This document shows positions 10,903-22,893 of a DNA stretch of 64,000 nucleotides, piece by piece (positions within the stretch are counted from its first letter, which is position 1; each line of letters opens with the position of its first letter). The DNA lies in assembly GCA_021397835.1 (NCBI GenBank), contig JAJFZO010000344.1, positions 2,542,001-2,606,000 of the forward strand, given 5' to 3'. This DNA comes from Moringa oleifera. Taxonomy: Eukaryota > Streptophyta > Magnoliopsida > Brassicales > Moringaceae. The translations under genes and the position numbers were made by a program. The notes beneath the pieces were generated by a model. The model saw only the letters and a program-made list of their open reading frames with translations. It was not told the origin of the DNA and did not search any database.

Positions 10903-12616
10903 AATCAAAGCCAGGTTGGCTTGGTTGCATGGGTAATTTTGGTTGCTCATCATGAATGAGATCAGAGAAAGGCTAATTAAAATGATTTTATAGGTGCCTC
11001 ACATACCGATAATGCTAAGAGTGTTATTGTTGAAATTGAACAGCATATCAAGAAATTAAGGATGGTCCGAAATTCTTTGGTTGAAATCGGAAAGGACATG
11101 GAAGCCTACTTCGCATATGTCATGTAGGACTTTGTGTCCTTCACAATTCGATAAAGGAAATGGATAAAGATTTTAGAGACAAGTGGAAGGTGACTCATCC
11201 AAAATTAAAGTCCTTAAGCCACAATCATTTCATAGTGGTCGAAACTCCAAAGAACTTAAAAACTTTCTATGGGACATAAAATAATACTTCAAAGCCACTT
11301 ATATCCTAAAGGAAGAGTGAGTAACTATAATTAGCATATATTTGCAAGGGAATGCAAAACTCTGGAAGTGAACTCAAATATACGATGAAGCAAGTGCGAG
11401 GAGGTCGATTTTAATACATGGGATGTGTTGAAAAAAGAATTGAAAAATCAATTCCTACCTTGCAAAATGGCTTGGATTGCAAAGGAGTCTTTGAAAGCAT
11501 TAAAGCATACGGGTTTGGTATGAGACTATGTTAAAGAGTTCAATTTTGATATTGGTCAACATCAAAAAAACATGTTCGAGGATAAACTCTTTATGCCGTA
11601 GTCTTGGGCATAATCAGAGTTAAAAAGGCAATATATGAAAGACTTGCCCTTCGTGCTCGCAGTTGCAAATAGCTTGATGGATTTCAAACACAACAAGAAC
11701 GTAAAAAAGGATAATACTAATGGCACGTCTAAGAGGAAGAAAGCAAAAACTTTTTATGACAAGTCTTAATGTAACTCTTCTTCACAGACCAAAGGTAAAG
11801 GTACAACTAAGTTGTATATGCAATGATCTAGATAAAGCGCAGGAGTACCCAAAGAGAGAAAAGGTGAATGCTTTGATTATGGAGGAAGTAATAAAGAGAA
11901 AGATGCAAAGGAAATACCCATTTGGGTGATTCCCTTCTAATAGCTGAACGCTATCACAACCAAGATTGCACACCCAAATTTGATGCATGTGTCAAAAGGG
12001 GTTGATGGTGCTAAGGTGTTGGCTTAGCTAGATACAGATGCTATAAATAGTTGTATGGTAGAAGAAATGGTGGGAAGGCTTTGCTTGAAGCCTTTTCGCA
12101 TCACAGTAAAGATAAAGGCTATGAATGTAAGTGATAAATTAGCTCAAAGGATGGGTGTAATGACATTGAAATTGGGGAGTTGATAAGTGAATGTCAATCT
12201 TATGGTCACAACACTTGATAACTTTGAGATGATTCTGGGGTGGGATTTCTTTGGGGCAACAAAGGCTTTCTTGATGCTTTACATTGATGGTTTGATAATG
12301 ATATGATGAAATGACACTAAAATCAGGGAGTTGGTGAGTGAACATCAATCTCATGATCATACCACTCGAAAACTTTGTTATGATTTTCGGGATAGATTTC
12401 TTTGAGCCATCAATTTGATGGTTTGATGGTATTGAAAAAGGTATCACCTTGTTTTATGAAGATACTTAGTTGCTTGGGTTAGTTGGTTAAGAAAACGAAA
12501 ACAATGTTAAAGGGCTCAAAGCAAATAAGGTGAGTTTGAACAAAGGACAAACAACACCAGAAAGTTACCTTGAGAAAGTTTCAATGAGGATGTTGAGTTC
12601 TCTTGGTGAGGTGGTT
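10903..12616 (+). pseudogene. TR-GAG internal domain 5 (gag-protease, with protease-end duplication)
   Basis: The Gag start ATG lies at about 10,952. Gag blocks run to about 11,900; the knuckle region is lost or strongly altered near 11,820-11,870. Retropepsin sequence spans about 11,975-12,300, with the active site changed. The C-terminal protease segment then occurs a second time: about 12,158-12,300 is repeated in diverged form at about 12,304-12,435. Frames are broken throughout. Confidence 0.8.
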
Positions 12617-13473
12617 TGTTAGCCCCATGATTAATGGGTTAAAAAAGTCTTAGCATGGCCTGACCTTACCTTATGCCAAGTTGAGGAAGCACGGAGCTGG
12701 CATGCTATAGCAAGGTGATATCAATAAGGTAAAGTGGCATAGTGACACAATGAAAATATGGCACGAATGCTTATCGAGGCCTCAATCTAAGTAATGCCAT
12801 AGGTACCATCATAACTTGGTGTTGGCACACAATTAAAGATGCTCGAAGGAGTAGCCAGTTCATCAAAGAGTGTTTAATGAGTCCTTGATGCTGGATTATG
12901 GAAATGACCAAAGTCGTTAGATATGTATACGAGGCAATTAGCAAGCAAGTGAAACACCCACAAGAATCAGATGTTAGCACGCATTGGCACCAAGCTAGGA
13001 TCATATGCGAGCATGAAGTACATGGTGTGCGCATGGTTTATTTGACTCAAGCAGTTGGGAGTGGTTGCCACCAATTGCTTGTAGTTATTGGAGTGAGACA
13101 CTTGTTGCTAAAAGCTTATGCTTAAGCTGTATGCATGACTAACTTTGTGGTGCTTAAGCCATATTACCCTAAAGCGATTGATGGTGTCAACTGCGAATTT
13201 TGTAGTTAGTTTGTTCTATGGGTAGAGTTATCAATGGGTGTGTGATATTCTATTGTGCTTAAGGTGTATTCCCATTTTGATGAATGAAAATGATGAGATT
13301 GCTTCTTCCAATTATTTATGTCTAATATTTACTCTCTCTTGCAATTGTTTATTGGGCTTTCTTGTATGCATACTTCTTGATGGTGTATGTGCTTAGAGAT
13401 TTGGATGACGAGTTGGGTGTCACTCATACCATAACTTAGCGAGAATTAAGTTATGAACCTCCACCATATGATA
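12617..13473 (+). repeat. LTR 5 of TR-GAG array
   Basis: About 857 bp, TGTTAGCCCCATGA to ATATGATA. The primer-binding site variant GGTATAAAAGCC is at 13477-13488. Confidence 0.85.
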
Positions 13474-15034
13474 ATAGGTATAAAAGCCTAATTGGCTTAG
13501 TTACGTTGGTAATTTCGATTACTCATCATGAATGAGATCAGATAAAGGTTGAGTTATTTGAAGGGTTTTGTAGGTACCCCACAAACTGACTATGCTACTA
13601 GTGTTGCTATTCAAATCGAACAACATATCGAGTAATTAAAGGTAGTCCAGAATGCTTTAGTTGAAATGTGAAGGGACATGGAAGTCTGCTTCGCATCAGT
13701 CATGTAAGACCTTGTGTCCTTGACAAATTTGGTAAATGAAGGGGATAAAAATTTCGGAGATGAGCTCGCGTTGCTGAAAAGAGCTGTGATGAATCTTTTA
13801 AGGCAAGGAAAAGGCGGCTTGTTAAAAATAAGTCTTCCTGAGTCAAAATAATTTGATGGCAGTCAAAACTCCAAAGAGCTTGAAAACTTTTTATGGGATA
13901 TATAATAGTGTTTCAAAGCCACTTGCATCCCAAAAGAGGAGTGAAGAACTATTAACAACATGTATTTACAAGAGAATGCAAAACACTGGTGGTGAACTCG
14001 GATAAAGGATAATGCCAGCTTGAGGAGGCCACTGATCTATACATGAGATATGTTGAAAAAGAAATTAAAAAGTTAATTCCTACATTGCAACACACTTTGG
14101 GTTGCAAGGGAGTCACTGAAAAGTATTAAAGCATAGAGATTCAGTGCATGTGTATGTTAAAAAGTTCAGTTTGATATTACTAGACATTAAAAATATGTTC
14201 AAGGAGGATAAACTCTTCAACTTTGTCTCCAGGCTACGGTTCTAGGCACAATCGGAGCTAAAAAGGCAAGGTGTGAAAGACTTGCCTTTCGTGTTCACAA
14301 ATGTGGATAGATTAGTGAATTTCAAGCACAATAAGAATAGTGAAAGGGATAGTACTAATGGCAAGTCCACAAAAAAGAAAACAAAAGCTTCTTATGACAA
14401 GTCTTGAAGTAACTCTCCTTCATGGACCAAAGGGAAATGTGTTATTAACTTTAGTGGTTACTTTTTATGCAGTGGTCCACATAGAACACAAAGTGCCCAA
14501 AGAGAGAAAAGCCGAATGCTTTGATTATGAAAGAGAGCAATCAAGAGGAGAATATGGAAGAAGCACACGTTAAGGCGAATCCTTTATAATTACTAAATAT
14601 TATCACAACCAAGACCACACACCCAAAGTTGATGTATGTGTTGGTAAGGATTAATGGGGTTAAAGTATTAGTGTTATTGGATATGGGTGCTACAAGTAAT
14701 TTCATGGTAGAACAAATGGTGAAAAGGCTTAGTTTGAAGTCTTTTCCTGTTATAATACCACTCGACAACTTCGAGGTGATGCTAGGGTTAGATTTCTTTA
14801 AGGCATCAAAGGCTTTATTAATTCCTCATATAGATGGCTTGATGATGATGATGGAGGTATCACCTTGTCTCGAGAAGACAATTAGCTGTTTAGGTTTGAT
14901 GGCTAAGAAAAAAGGAATAAAGTTGCAAAGGTTAAAGCAACTTAAGGTGGGTTTGAGCAAAAGGTAAATAACATCAAAGAGTTACCTCGAGAAAGCTTCG
15001 ATGAAGATATCGAGTTCTCTTGATGGGGGTGGTT
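13474..15034 (+). pseudogene. TR-GAG internal domain 6 (gag-protease, best-kept protease)
   Basis: The Gag start ATG is at about 13,528. Gag blocks continue to about 14,440, then a knuckle-like region around 14,465-14,515. The retropepsin is the best preserved of the array: an open run of 112 codons (14,629-14,967) with YVLVRINGVKVLVLLDMGAT, keeping the D-x-G-A-T active site, then VMLGLDFFKASKA and PHIDGLM. An internal deletion removes about 70 bp between the FPV strand and the PLDNFE block. A purine-rich GATGGGGGTGG precedes LTR 6 and may be the polypurine tract. Confidence 0.8.
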
Positions 15035-15891
15035 TGTTAGCCTCGTGACTAATGGGTTGGCAAAGTCTTGGCATGGGAAGGCCTTGCCCTCTACCAAGTT
15101 GAAGAAGCGAGGAGCTGGATGCACGATAACTACTGATGTCATTAAGCTAAAATGGCGTGGTGGCAAGGTGAAGGCATGGCATGAATGCTCATCGGGGCCT
15201 TTGCCTGAATAATGCCACGGGTAGGATCACAAGTGGATATTAGCACATGAGTAGAGCTACTTGATGCAGTAATTGACTTAGTAAGGGGTGTCTGGCTAGT
15301 CCTTGATGCGTGGGTCATGGAGAAGTCTTAAAGCGTTAGATATGTGTACGAAAAACTTACCAAATGGGCAAGCGAAACATATATAAGCATCGAATATTGG
15401 CACGCATTGGCACCAAGCTATTTGCGCAGGGGCATGAAGCACATGGTGTGCGCTTGGTTGGCTTGACTCAAATAGTTAACAGCGGTTGCCACTAGTTGAA
15501 AATAGTTGTAAGAGTGTGATACTTGTTGCTTAAGGCTTAAGCTTAGGCTATATGCACAACTAGCTTTACGGTGGTGAAGTCATATTACCCTAGGGCAGTT
15601 AGGGTATCAACTACAAGTTTTGTAACTCATTTATTTTTTGGGTAGAGTCATCAATGGGTATGTAATGTCTTATCGTGTTTAGGGTGTATTTCACTTTTAA
15701 TGAATGAAAACCTTGGGATTGGCTCCCATAATTTCTTGTATTTACTCTTTACTCTCTCTCGCGTATGTGTTTGTTTTTCTTGCATGCATATTTGTTGAAA
15801 TTGTGTGCGCATAAAGATTTGGCTAACAAGTTGGGTGTCACTTATGTCGTCATTCAATGAGAATTAGGTTATAAACCTTAACCGTATGACA
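15035..15891 (+). repeat. LTR 6, right end of the TR-GAG array
   Basis: About 857 bp, TGTTAGCCTCGTGAC to CGTATGACA. Unlike the other five it is not followed by a primer-binding site, so it is the terminal 3' LTR and 15,892 begins unrelated DNA. Confidence 0.85.
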
Positions 15892-17399
15892 CACACCATG
15901 ACAACCATCATACCTACCCTTACCAATTTTATTTTATTAATATTGATAAGTTTTTTTTTTTTTTTACATAAACATAACAAGAGATAATGAAATGAAGCGC
16001 AATTGAGAGGAAGAAAAAGTTACTTACTAAACATAGGCTGAGATGAAGCATAATTGAAAGGAGGAATCAAGCAAACAGTAAATGGTCTAAAAAGAAGACA
16101 AAAGAAAAAGAAAAAGGTTAATGCACGTTATGATTTAAGTGACAAGAGAATGCTTTAAATGAAATCATTTTTCGTTGATCTTTTAAAGATAAGACTATAT
16201 GAAGAAACTTTTTTTTGCTAATCTTTAAAAAATATATGATGTCATTATATGACGGTTTTGAAAAAAATACATTGTGTAGTTTAATATTTGAAAATTTTTT
16301 ATGACGATTTTTATCATTATTTTTAAATGTTATGAAAATTTTATTTTATTGTAATGTGATTTTAAAATTATCATGGTGTTCTTATCACTTTTTCTTAATT
16401 ACTGACTTAAATCAACTAAAATTATCAAGATTTTAATTGATTTCATTTTTTTATCATTTAAAAAAAAAGAATGATTTATAAAAATCTTGAGAAAATGATA
16501 TATTAAAATTAAATTTGAAAAAATTGTCCAACTATTTTCTAATTCCTTTCAATTTTTAGTCTCATTATAGTTTTGAAAACTAGTTGTATTACCAATTCTA
16601 ACATATAACTAATAAAGTCTAATTTTAATCTCACTTGTTTTTGCTATGAATTGAATCTAATAAGTTTAGTTCAAAGGGATTCATATCAAATTCAATTTTC
16701 AACTATGTTGGCTCAATAGGTTGAGAAGGAACAATGCATCAGTGCATTTCACAAGTTTACACCACTTGATTTATAAAATTCAAATAAAAATTTTCTTAAT
16801 ATACATAATACTTTTAAAATATTAAAATTTTTGCTTAAATTTTTAATTTTAAAAATATTTTTACATTTATTTACTATTGTATAAAAATTTAAAAATATTT
16901 TTATATTTATTATTATTATATTAGAATAAAAATCAATAAAATTTTGTAAGATGTAGAGTTAATCCAATTTTAAAAAATGAAAAATTATAAAATTTTAAGA
17001 TTTATTTAATTAAATGCTCAAAATCTCAAGCTATTATGTATGATTTTTATCTTTTGAGCTTGGCCTTTGATAGGATAAAGCCCTTAACAAACATTTGCAT
17101 GCACATTTTGTCATTTAATTATTTATTAAATCACAACTAAAAGTTAAGAAAGTTTTTATTACTTATCGAATTTGTAAAAATTTGCTTCAATGAATCAGCT
17201 TTTGACATCTTTAAGAATGTCCAATGCAATATTTATGGAACGATATCAACTGACACACTACTGACCAACATAAGGATCACTTCAAAAGCGAAAGTCTATC
17301 ATGAAGAGTCCATTTTTTAAGTCAATTGATAAAGAATAATTTTAAAGTATTAAGGCAACTAACAAACAAAAAAACTAAAATAATAATAATACCACCAAA
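15892..17399. other. AT-rich intergenic DNA, no gene seen
   Basis: I see no coding or RNA gene here. The tract contains poly-T runs and a stretch around 16,240-16,400 with repeated ATGACG / TTATCAT words that may be old transposon debris. Confidence 0.6.
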
Positions 17400-17617
17400 T
17401 CTGATACATTTACTTATAGTGTCCATGCAAAGCCACATACATTGTAACACATAGTATTACCCTCACTTGCACTATAGCCCTCCTAGATTGTACTAATGAG
17501 GTGGTGTACAAAAAGGTATCCCAAAGGAAGTCATTAAATTGCTCAAAATCATCCACCAACTACATATACCATGTAAGGATGAATTGGTGCTTATCACAGC
17601 GCAAGAACCATTCATGC

Positions 17618-17652
<35 letters not shown>

Positions 17653-18060
17653 TCTTAACTACATATTTCAACAGTCCAAACTCACCTTTCAACAATATAG
17701 CTTTTCATACCATCCTTGATCAACTTCTCTTATCTATCGAAATATGTAGATCCACTAGCATTGGCTTCAATGGTTGTTGTCTTTGTTAAGTCATCAAATG
17801 TCAACTTAGTTATAATGCAAAACTCAATGGCTATGATTCTAACCTTATGAGATCCTAGTAAGAACACCATCATGTCATTTTGTGGTTGCTTTATCTCAAA
17901 CAATAACAAGTTATGCACTATCTACCCATTGAACTTCTTTGGAGCCACAACTAAAAAATGCCTAAAAGTAGTGTTTTTGAAGAAAGACTTCATCTACAAG
18001 TAACAACAAGCCTAGTTAACAAAAACTGTTTTGATGGTTAAGTGCACATTAGTGTCGGAA
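17400..18060 (-). pseudogene. Decayed DUF1985-type (Ulp1-gene-associated) remnant
   Basis: The minus-strand translation at about 17,920-17,730 reads VHNLLLFEI...LGSHKVRIIAIEFCIITKLTF. It aligns with VHNLLLREI...LGQNEVCFSKIEFCLITGLKF in the DUF1985 exon at 25,917-26,621. Further down, LVDDFEQFNDFLWDT (about 17,560-17,515) matches LVDNIEAFNCFPWGT of that exon, and VALHGHY (about 17,430-17,410) matches YGFIWAL. Between these blocks lies an (AT)n run and frame breaks. So this is an older copy of the first exon of a Kaonashi-type ULP-like gene. It lies outside the element at 18,555-27,399 but has the same orientation as that element's ULP gene. No protease part was seen nearby. Confidence 0.6.
17618..17645. 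repeat. (AT)n microsatellite
   Basis: Perfect AT run inside the decayed DUF1985 remnant. Confidence 0.9.
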
Positions 18061-18544
18061 TGCCTTGTAATCTTCCATAGCATCGATTTTGTCTTAGCAA
18101 TTTTGAGTATTAATGTCATTTTCACATAACAAATATTTTCAAAACATAGTAGGCAAAAAAGGTCATAAATTTGGTACAAAAATATGTAAGAATTTGTTTA
18201 GATGTGTAAAAGCGTACACTGATTTAGTGTGAAAACACAATAGTGACACTTCCAAAACGTGAAAACACAATAATGATCCTTCCAAAACCAAACTAACAAA
18301 TTATGTTAAATAATATCTCACATGCTACAATATAATACAATATCATTATCTATAAATATTTTTTATGATATATGAAATATGACTACACCTCATAAAGACT
18401 TGAGGACATGATGAAATAAGATGCGCAAGATCCATAAATTGTAACTATTCGTGAAAATACTTAAAACACTCCTTAAATATAAAACAATGTAAAGAATTAA
18501 AATGATGAGTTGTTTAGCGACGTGAGACTTCAAAGAAGACCCAA
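18061..18544. other. Non-coding DNA with a 30-bp tandem duplication
   Basis: No gene seen. A 30-bp unit beginning GTGAAAACACAATA occurs twice in a row at 18,229-18,258 and 18,259-18,288, with a few differences. Confidence 0.6.
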
Positions 18545-18554
18545 TTAAAAGAAG
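18545..18554 (+). repeat. Candidate left target-site duplication TTAAAAGAAG
   Basis: An identical 10-mer occurs at 27,400-27,409, at the opposite end of the Mutator-like element. Mutator-type elements make duplications of about 9 bp (8-10). Confidence 0.5.
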
Positions 18555-18699
18555 AGGAAATTGTCAAAATTAGCATCCCGCCAATATTTTTTTGCAAAAG
18601 AAACTTCTTTTATTAAGTTATTTTTTTTTTGAGCACTTACATGTATCAGAAAGATGAAAATACCCTTAAAAAAGATAATGATACCCTTGAAATTAAAAT

Positions 18700-19341
18700 A
18701 ATTCAAAAATTGAGGAGATTTGTCTGAATATTTTCTTCATTTGAGCTCTCTCTCTCTCTCCGACCTCTTTTTCTTGTATCTGGGTTTTTCTTTGCTCTCT
18801 CTTTTGGTTTTTTCTTCCCTCCTTTGTATCCAAGATCCAAAGAAGGAATCGAAGGTAGTCACTAACATTTTTAACTATTTGTCCTGCAAAGAAGAAAGCT
18901 CATATTTTTGAGTGCATATTTCTCAATCTCGTGTTTTTTCACAACATATTTGTCTTCAAAATCAGAACGTGCTCGAAGGTGAAAAGGGTGACGGGTATAC
19001 CTTTGAACAATAATGTAGCTTGAATATAATTTATGTTCTTCCATATATATATGAATGTATATATATGTATATATATATACATATATATATTTAAAAATCG
19101 TATCTTAATTGATAAATCGTAACATAATTATGCATTTGCGCAACAACGTAGCTTAAATATTCCGTTATATATAGAATATGAAAAAATATATATGTTTGAA
19201 AATCATATCTTAGTAAATCGTAACATGATTATGATAATTCGTAACTTCTCTCATGAAATCGTAACAAGTTTATGAAATCGTGCCTTATTTTATGTTATAA
19301 GTAATTATTTTCAGTTGTAATTTGAAATATTTTCTTTACAG
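18700..19341 (+). promoter_or_regulatory. Probable 5' leader and leader intron of the MULE transposase
   Basis: A CT-rich tract (18,738-18,835) typical of plant 5' leaders is followed by AT-rich intron-like DNA. This ends in TTTTCTTTACAG at 19,341, a good 3' splice site directly before the transposase ATG at 19,343. The donor was not fixed; GAAGGTGAAAAG near 18,975 is one candidate. Confidence 0.45.
19090..19300 (+). repeat. TCGTA-motif cluster 1 (transposase leader intron)
   Basis: Repeated AAATCGTATCTT, AAATCGTAAC, AATTCGTAAC and AAATCGTGCC words occur with irregular AT-rich spacers, in the plus orientation, which is the sense of the transposase. Confidence 0.7.
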
Positions 19342-19342
19342 A

Positions 19343-22057
19343 ATGCGGATAATTGTAACTTGGAATGGTGAGTGGTCTGAGTCCAGTGGTAGTTTTGAGT
19401 ATGTTGGCAAATATATCAAAACTAAGGGATATATTATTCGGAGGGGTTTGACATATATACAGTTGCTGGATTTGGTTAAATCTTGTGTGGAGGCTAATTT
19501 CACTATGACTGATGTTGTACTGCATACTATAGTAAGATCTGAAAAAACTGCTAGCAAAATTGAGTTAGTGAATGATGACGATGTTGAGTTTATGTTGTAC
19601 GATGACAGCATAGTTCCTCGTGTGATTGTTGATCTAGTGGAGAGAAATTTTGTTGAGAATAGACAAAGTTTATGTGAAGGTGAAATTTCAAGACGAGTCA
19701 ATCCTATTAACATAAGTTGTTCTGGGAGTAATCCAACTATTGAATTAGATGTATATGGCATTGAACCATTCATCCATAGTGAGACTCCCGTTGACACTCA
19801 GCATACTAATGAGATCCATACCGATGTGATCAACTTGGATGAGCGGATGGACTATGATATTAGGTGTAAATACCCAATCATGGAAACTCATCCTACTCAA
19901 CCCACCAGTGAAGATCAATGTGAACCCATTCCAGAAGCAGAACCCGACAATGAAGAATTAAATGAGAATCTACGTCCTATCCCACCTTATATCCCAGTTA
20001 CATGCCCGGAAGTACATAATAATTCAAGTGATGGTGTTGTCAGACGGTATAGTGTGTTGGGTGCTGAATTACACGGTCTTGCGTCGACTTCTACTATGGA
20101 ATCAGTGACTCCAATTGACACCCTTGCTAGAGGTCAGTTTTTTCCGAACAAAAAAGAGTTGAAGCGATTTTTGGGTGTGCATGCTTTAACTGAGAACTTT
20201 GAGTTTAGAGTCACTAGGTCTAACAAATCATTATTTGAGATTGCTTGTAGAGAAAAAAATTGTGCATGGAAGATTCGTGCTGTGAGAGTTGCACAAGGGC
20301 AATTCTTTCAAATTAGAATGTGTGATTTGACACACACTTGCACAGTTAAAGAGTTGCATTGACGGCATCAACAAGCAAGTTCTGCCATTATTGGAGAAAT
20401 TGTGGCTCAAAGGTTGTCTACTAATGCTAGAATCATTAAGCCGAAAGATATCATGGGTGATATGAAAGAACTCTATGGCATACAAATTTTATACAGTAAA
20501 GCTTGGAAGGCTAAAAAGTATGCGTTGTCTCTTACATATGGTGACCCAATTGAGTCATATCAACAATTGCCGTCATACTGCCACATGTTGCAAACAATTA
20601 ATCTAGGAACTAAGGCTCACATATGTATTGAAGATGGAACTAATCGATTTAAGTATTTATTTGTGGCTCTTGGGCAATCGTTGAGGGGGTTCCATTTAGT
20701 AATCAGACCGGTCATTGCTATCGATGCCACTCACTTAAAAGGAAGGTTTCACGGTGTAATGTTTGTAGCGGCGTGCAAAGATGGGAATGAACAGATATAA
20801 CCACTAGCATTCGGTTATGGTGACTCCGAGAACTATGATGCATGGGAGTGGTTCTTGCGGCAACTGAAAGAAGCTATAGGCTCAGTTGAGGACTTGGTTA
20901 TTATATCAGATCGTCATGTCAGTATTGCAAATGCCATCGTAAAGGTCTTCCCCAATTCTTATCATGGTTTATGTTCGTGGCATATGGCTCAAAATATAAA
21001 GAATAAATTCAAGAGGGAAGATATATCTAAGATATTTTATAATGCAGCAAGGGTATATCGAGAATCTGAATTTAATAAATTGATGACTGAGTTGCAGGCT
21101 AATCACCCTAAAGCATTCGAATATATCATGAAGGAAGATCCGAGAAAATGGTCACGTGTGTATTGCCCCCGGAGACGATATCAACTCATGACCACTAACA
21201 TAGCTGAGAGCTTGAATTCGTGTCTGCGATTTGCTCGAGAGTTACCTGTGACAGCTCTATTGGAATTCATTCGAGATATGATGCAACGTTGGTTTTATAA
21301 TCGACTTGAGAGAGCTAAAGTTTGGAGGTCACAACTAACAGAATGGGCTCACTCATTGATGACTGAGAGACAAAAAGTTTCATTACAAATGACAGCTTCC
21401 AATGTTGATTGGAATGCATTTTTAATTAGGCAGAAGGGTAAGGAGGCAATTGTGAATCTTATTGAACGTACTTGCACTTGTAGAGAGTTTCAGGCTGATC
21501 TCTTGCCATGTGCACATGCACTAGCAGCTTCCAGGTGACATTGATGGTTCTGTTGGTAATATTTTTTAATTATTCATTGTTATTGCTTGTATTAACTTCA
21601 CAAATTTGACCTTTTTTTTTACAGGGAATGTAATATTAACTTCATAACTCTTTGCTCTAACTACTATAAACAGGATCAACTAGTACCAGCATACTCTGAG
21701 TCGGTATATCCAATTGGTGATAAGTCTGATTGGGATGTACCTGAGGAAGTTAAAAGAGTTATGGTATTACCACCAAATAATGGTAAGTCAGCAGGGCGTC
21801 CTAAAAAACGGAGAATACCCTCTGGTGGGGAGAGGACGATCCAAAAGAAGTGCTCTAGATGCATGCAATATGGACACAATCGATTGACGTGCTCGAATCC
21901 ACAATATTATGATGGAGTGAGTCACTTTCGATCGTCTAAGGTGCCTGATCAATTGCGTCGTAAATGTCGTAGTTGTGATATAGTTGGGCATAATTCATAA
22001 ACTTGTAAAATGCCTCTCAATTCAACTTTACTAGATGATGACATAAATGGTTTATGA
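19343..22057 (+). pseudogene. MuDR/Mutator-class transposase, broken by three in-frame stops
   Basis: Two exons: 19,343-21,534 (donor CAG|GTGACA) and 21,625-22,057 (acceptor TTTTACAG), 874 codons if read through. Parts in order are a PB1-like N-terminus starting MRIIVTWNGEW, then a MuDR DNA-binding domain (residues about 262-345, FPNKKELKRFLG, with CREKNCAWKIRA). The DDE-type catalytic region follows, with the first Asp in IAIDATHLKG (about residue 461), the second in IISDRH (about 521) and the likely Glu in TTNIAESLNS. A SWIM zinc finger CTCREF...CAHA spans the intron region. Then come zinc knuckle CSRCMQYGHNRLTC and a second knuckle CRSCDIVGHNS. Stops lie at 20,360 (TGA, after VKELH), 20,798 (TAA, after GNEQI) and 21,998 (TAA, inside the second knuckle). 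No frameshift is needed, so inactivation is recent relative to the surrounding debris. Confidence 0.9.
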
Positions 22058-22139
22058 TAATTCTAATATTTTGATTATATTATTATTATTTGCAAACTTA
22101 TTTTTCATTACTGATTGGTATATTATTTTAAGATTTTTA

Positions 22140-22735
22140 ATTTGCACCTTTAATTCGCACCTTTAATTCGTACCTTTAATTCGCACCTTTATTAGTGAAA
22201 GCGTACATTGTAATCGTATCTTAAATAACAAATTGTACCTTCAATTCGCACGATCATTTTCACACTTGTAACACTAAAATCGTAACTTAAATATTGAATC
22301 GCACCATCATTTCGCACCTTTATTCATAAAATCGTACCTTGCATAATATATCACCCCTTTAATTCGCACCTTTATTAGTAAAATCGTACATTGTATTCGT
22401 ATCTTAAATAATAAATCGTACCTTTAATTCGTACCATCATTTTCACAAATGCAACACTAAAAATCGTACCTTAAATATTGAATCTCCCAATCATTTCGTA
22501 CATTTAGTCGTAAAATCGTACCTTATATATTATATCGTACCATTAATTCGTACCTTGTTAGAAAAATCGTACCTTATATATTATATCGTACTATTAATTC
22601 GTACCTTGTTAGAGAAATCGTACCTTTAATAGTAAATAAATCGTACCTTTAATGGTAAATAAATCGCACCTTTATTAGTGAAATCGTATCTTCAATGTTA
22701 AATAAATCGCACATTCAATAGTCTTCAATGAACAC
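22140..22735 (+). repeat. TCGTACC-motif cluster 2 (between the convergent MULE genes)
   Basis: About thirty copies of TCGTACC / TCGCACC and single-base variants, mostly in the context AATCGTACCTTTAAT, with spacers of about 8-20 bp. They lie in the transposase-sense orientation just after the transposase stop. Irregular spacing separates this from a perfect satellite. Confidence 0.85.
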
Positions 22736-22893
22736 TAACAATATACTAAAATTTTTTTTGTAGATGTGGGAAGAAGCAAGATGATTGCACAATGTACTGT
22801 AAATGATTCTTTTATTTGCAAAAAAATATTATACATAATTTTTGAATGTATATACAAATGAATACAATGTAATGTAAAAAGAATAAAATTGTT

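Larger units (their letters stand above)
1..15891 (+). mobile_element. Tandem array of TR-GAG-like LTR retroelements (whole array)
   Basis: Six LTR copies (starts 1599, 5003, 7610, 10078, 12617, 15035) alternate in the same orientation with six internal domains, so neighbouring units share one LTR. Each LTR begins TGTTAGCC or a variant and ends TGACA or a variant. It is followed by a GGTATCAAAGCC-like primer-binding site matching the initiator-methionine tRNA 3' end, except after the last LTR. Internal domains carry Ty3/gypsy-type Gag, a CCHC-like knuckle and a retropepsin, then run straight into the next LTR without RT, RNase H or integrase. This is the architecture published for plant TR-GAG elements, a non-autonomous group. 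Copies differ by many substitutions and indels, so the array is old. The left edge lies outside the window. Confidence 0.85.

Noticed and set aside
19336..19797. 153-codon minus-strand open frame
   Set aside because: It is the antisense shadow of the transposase N-terminal exon, with no family features.
22140..22735. CRISPR array
   Set aside because: Repeats are short, degenerate and irregularly spaced, and the DNA is a plant nuclear sequence with spliced genes.
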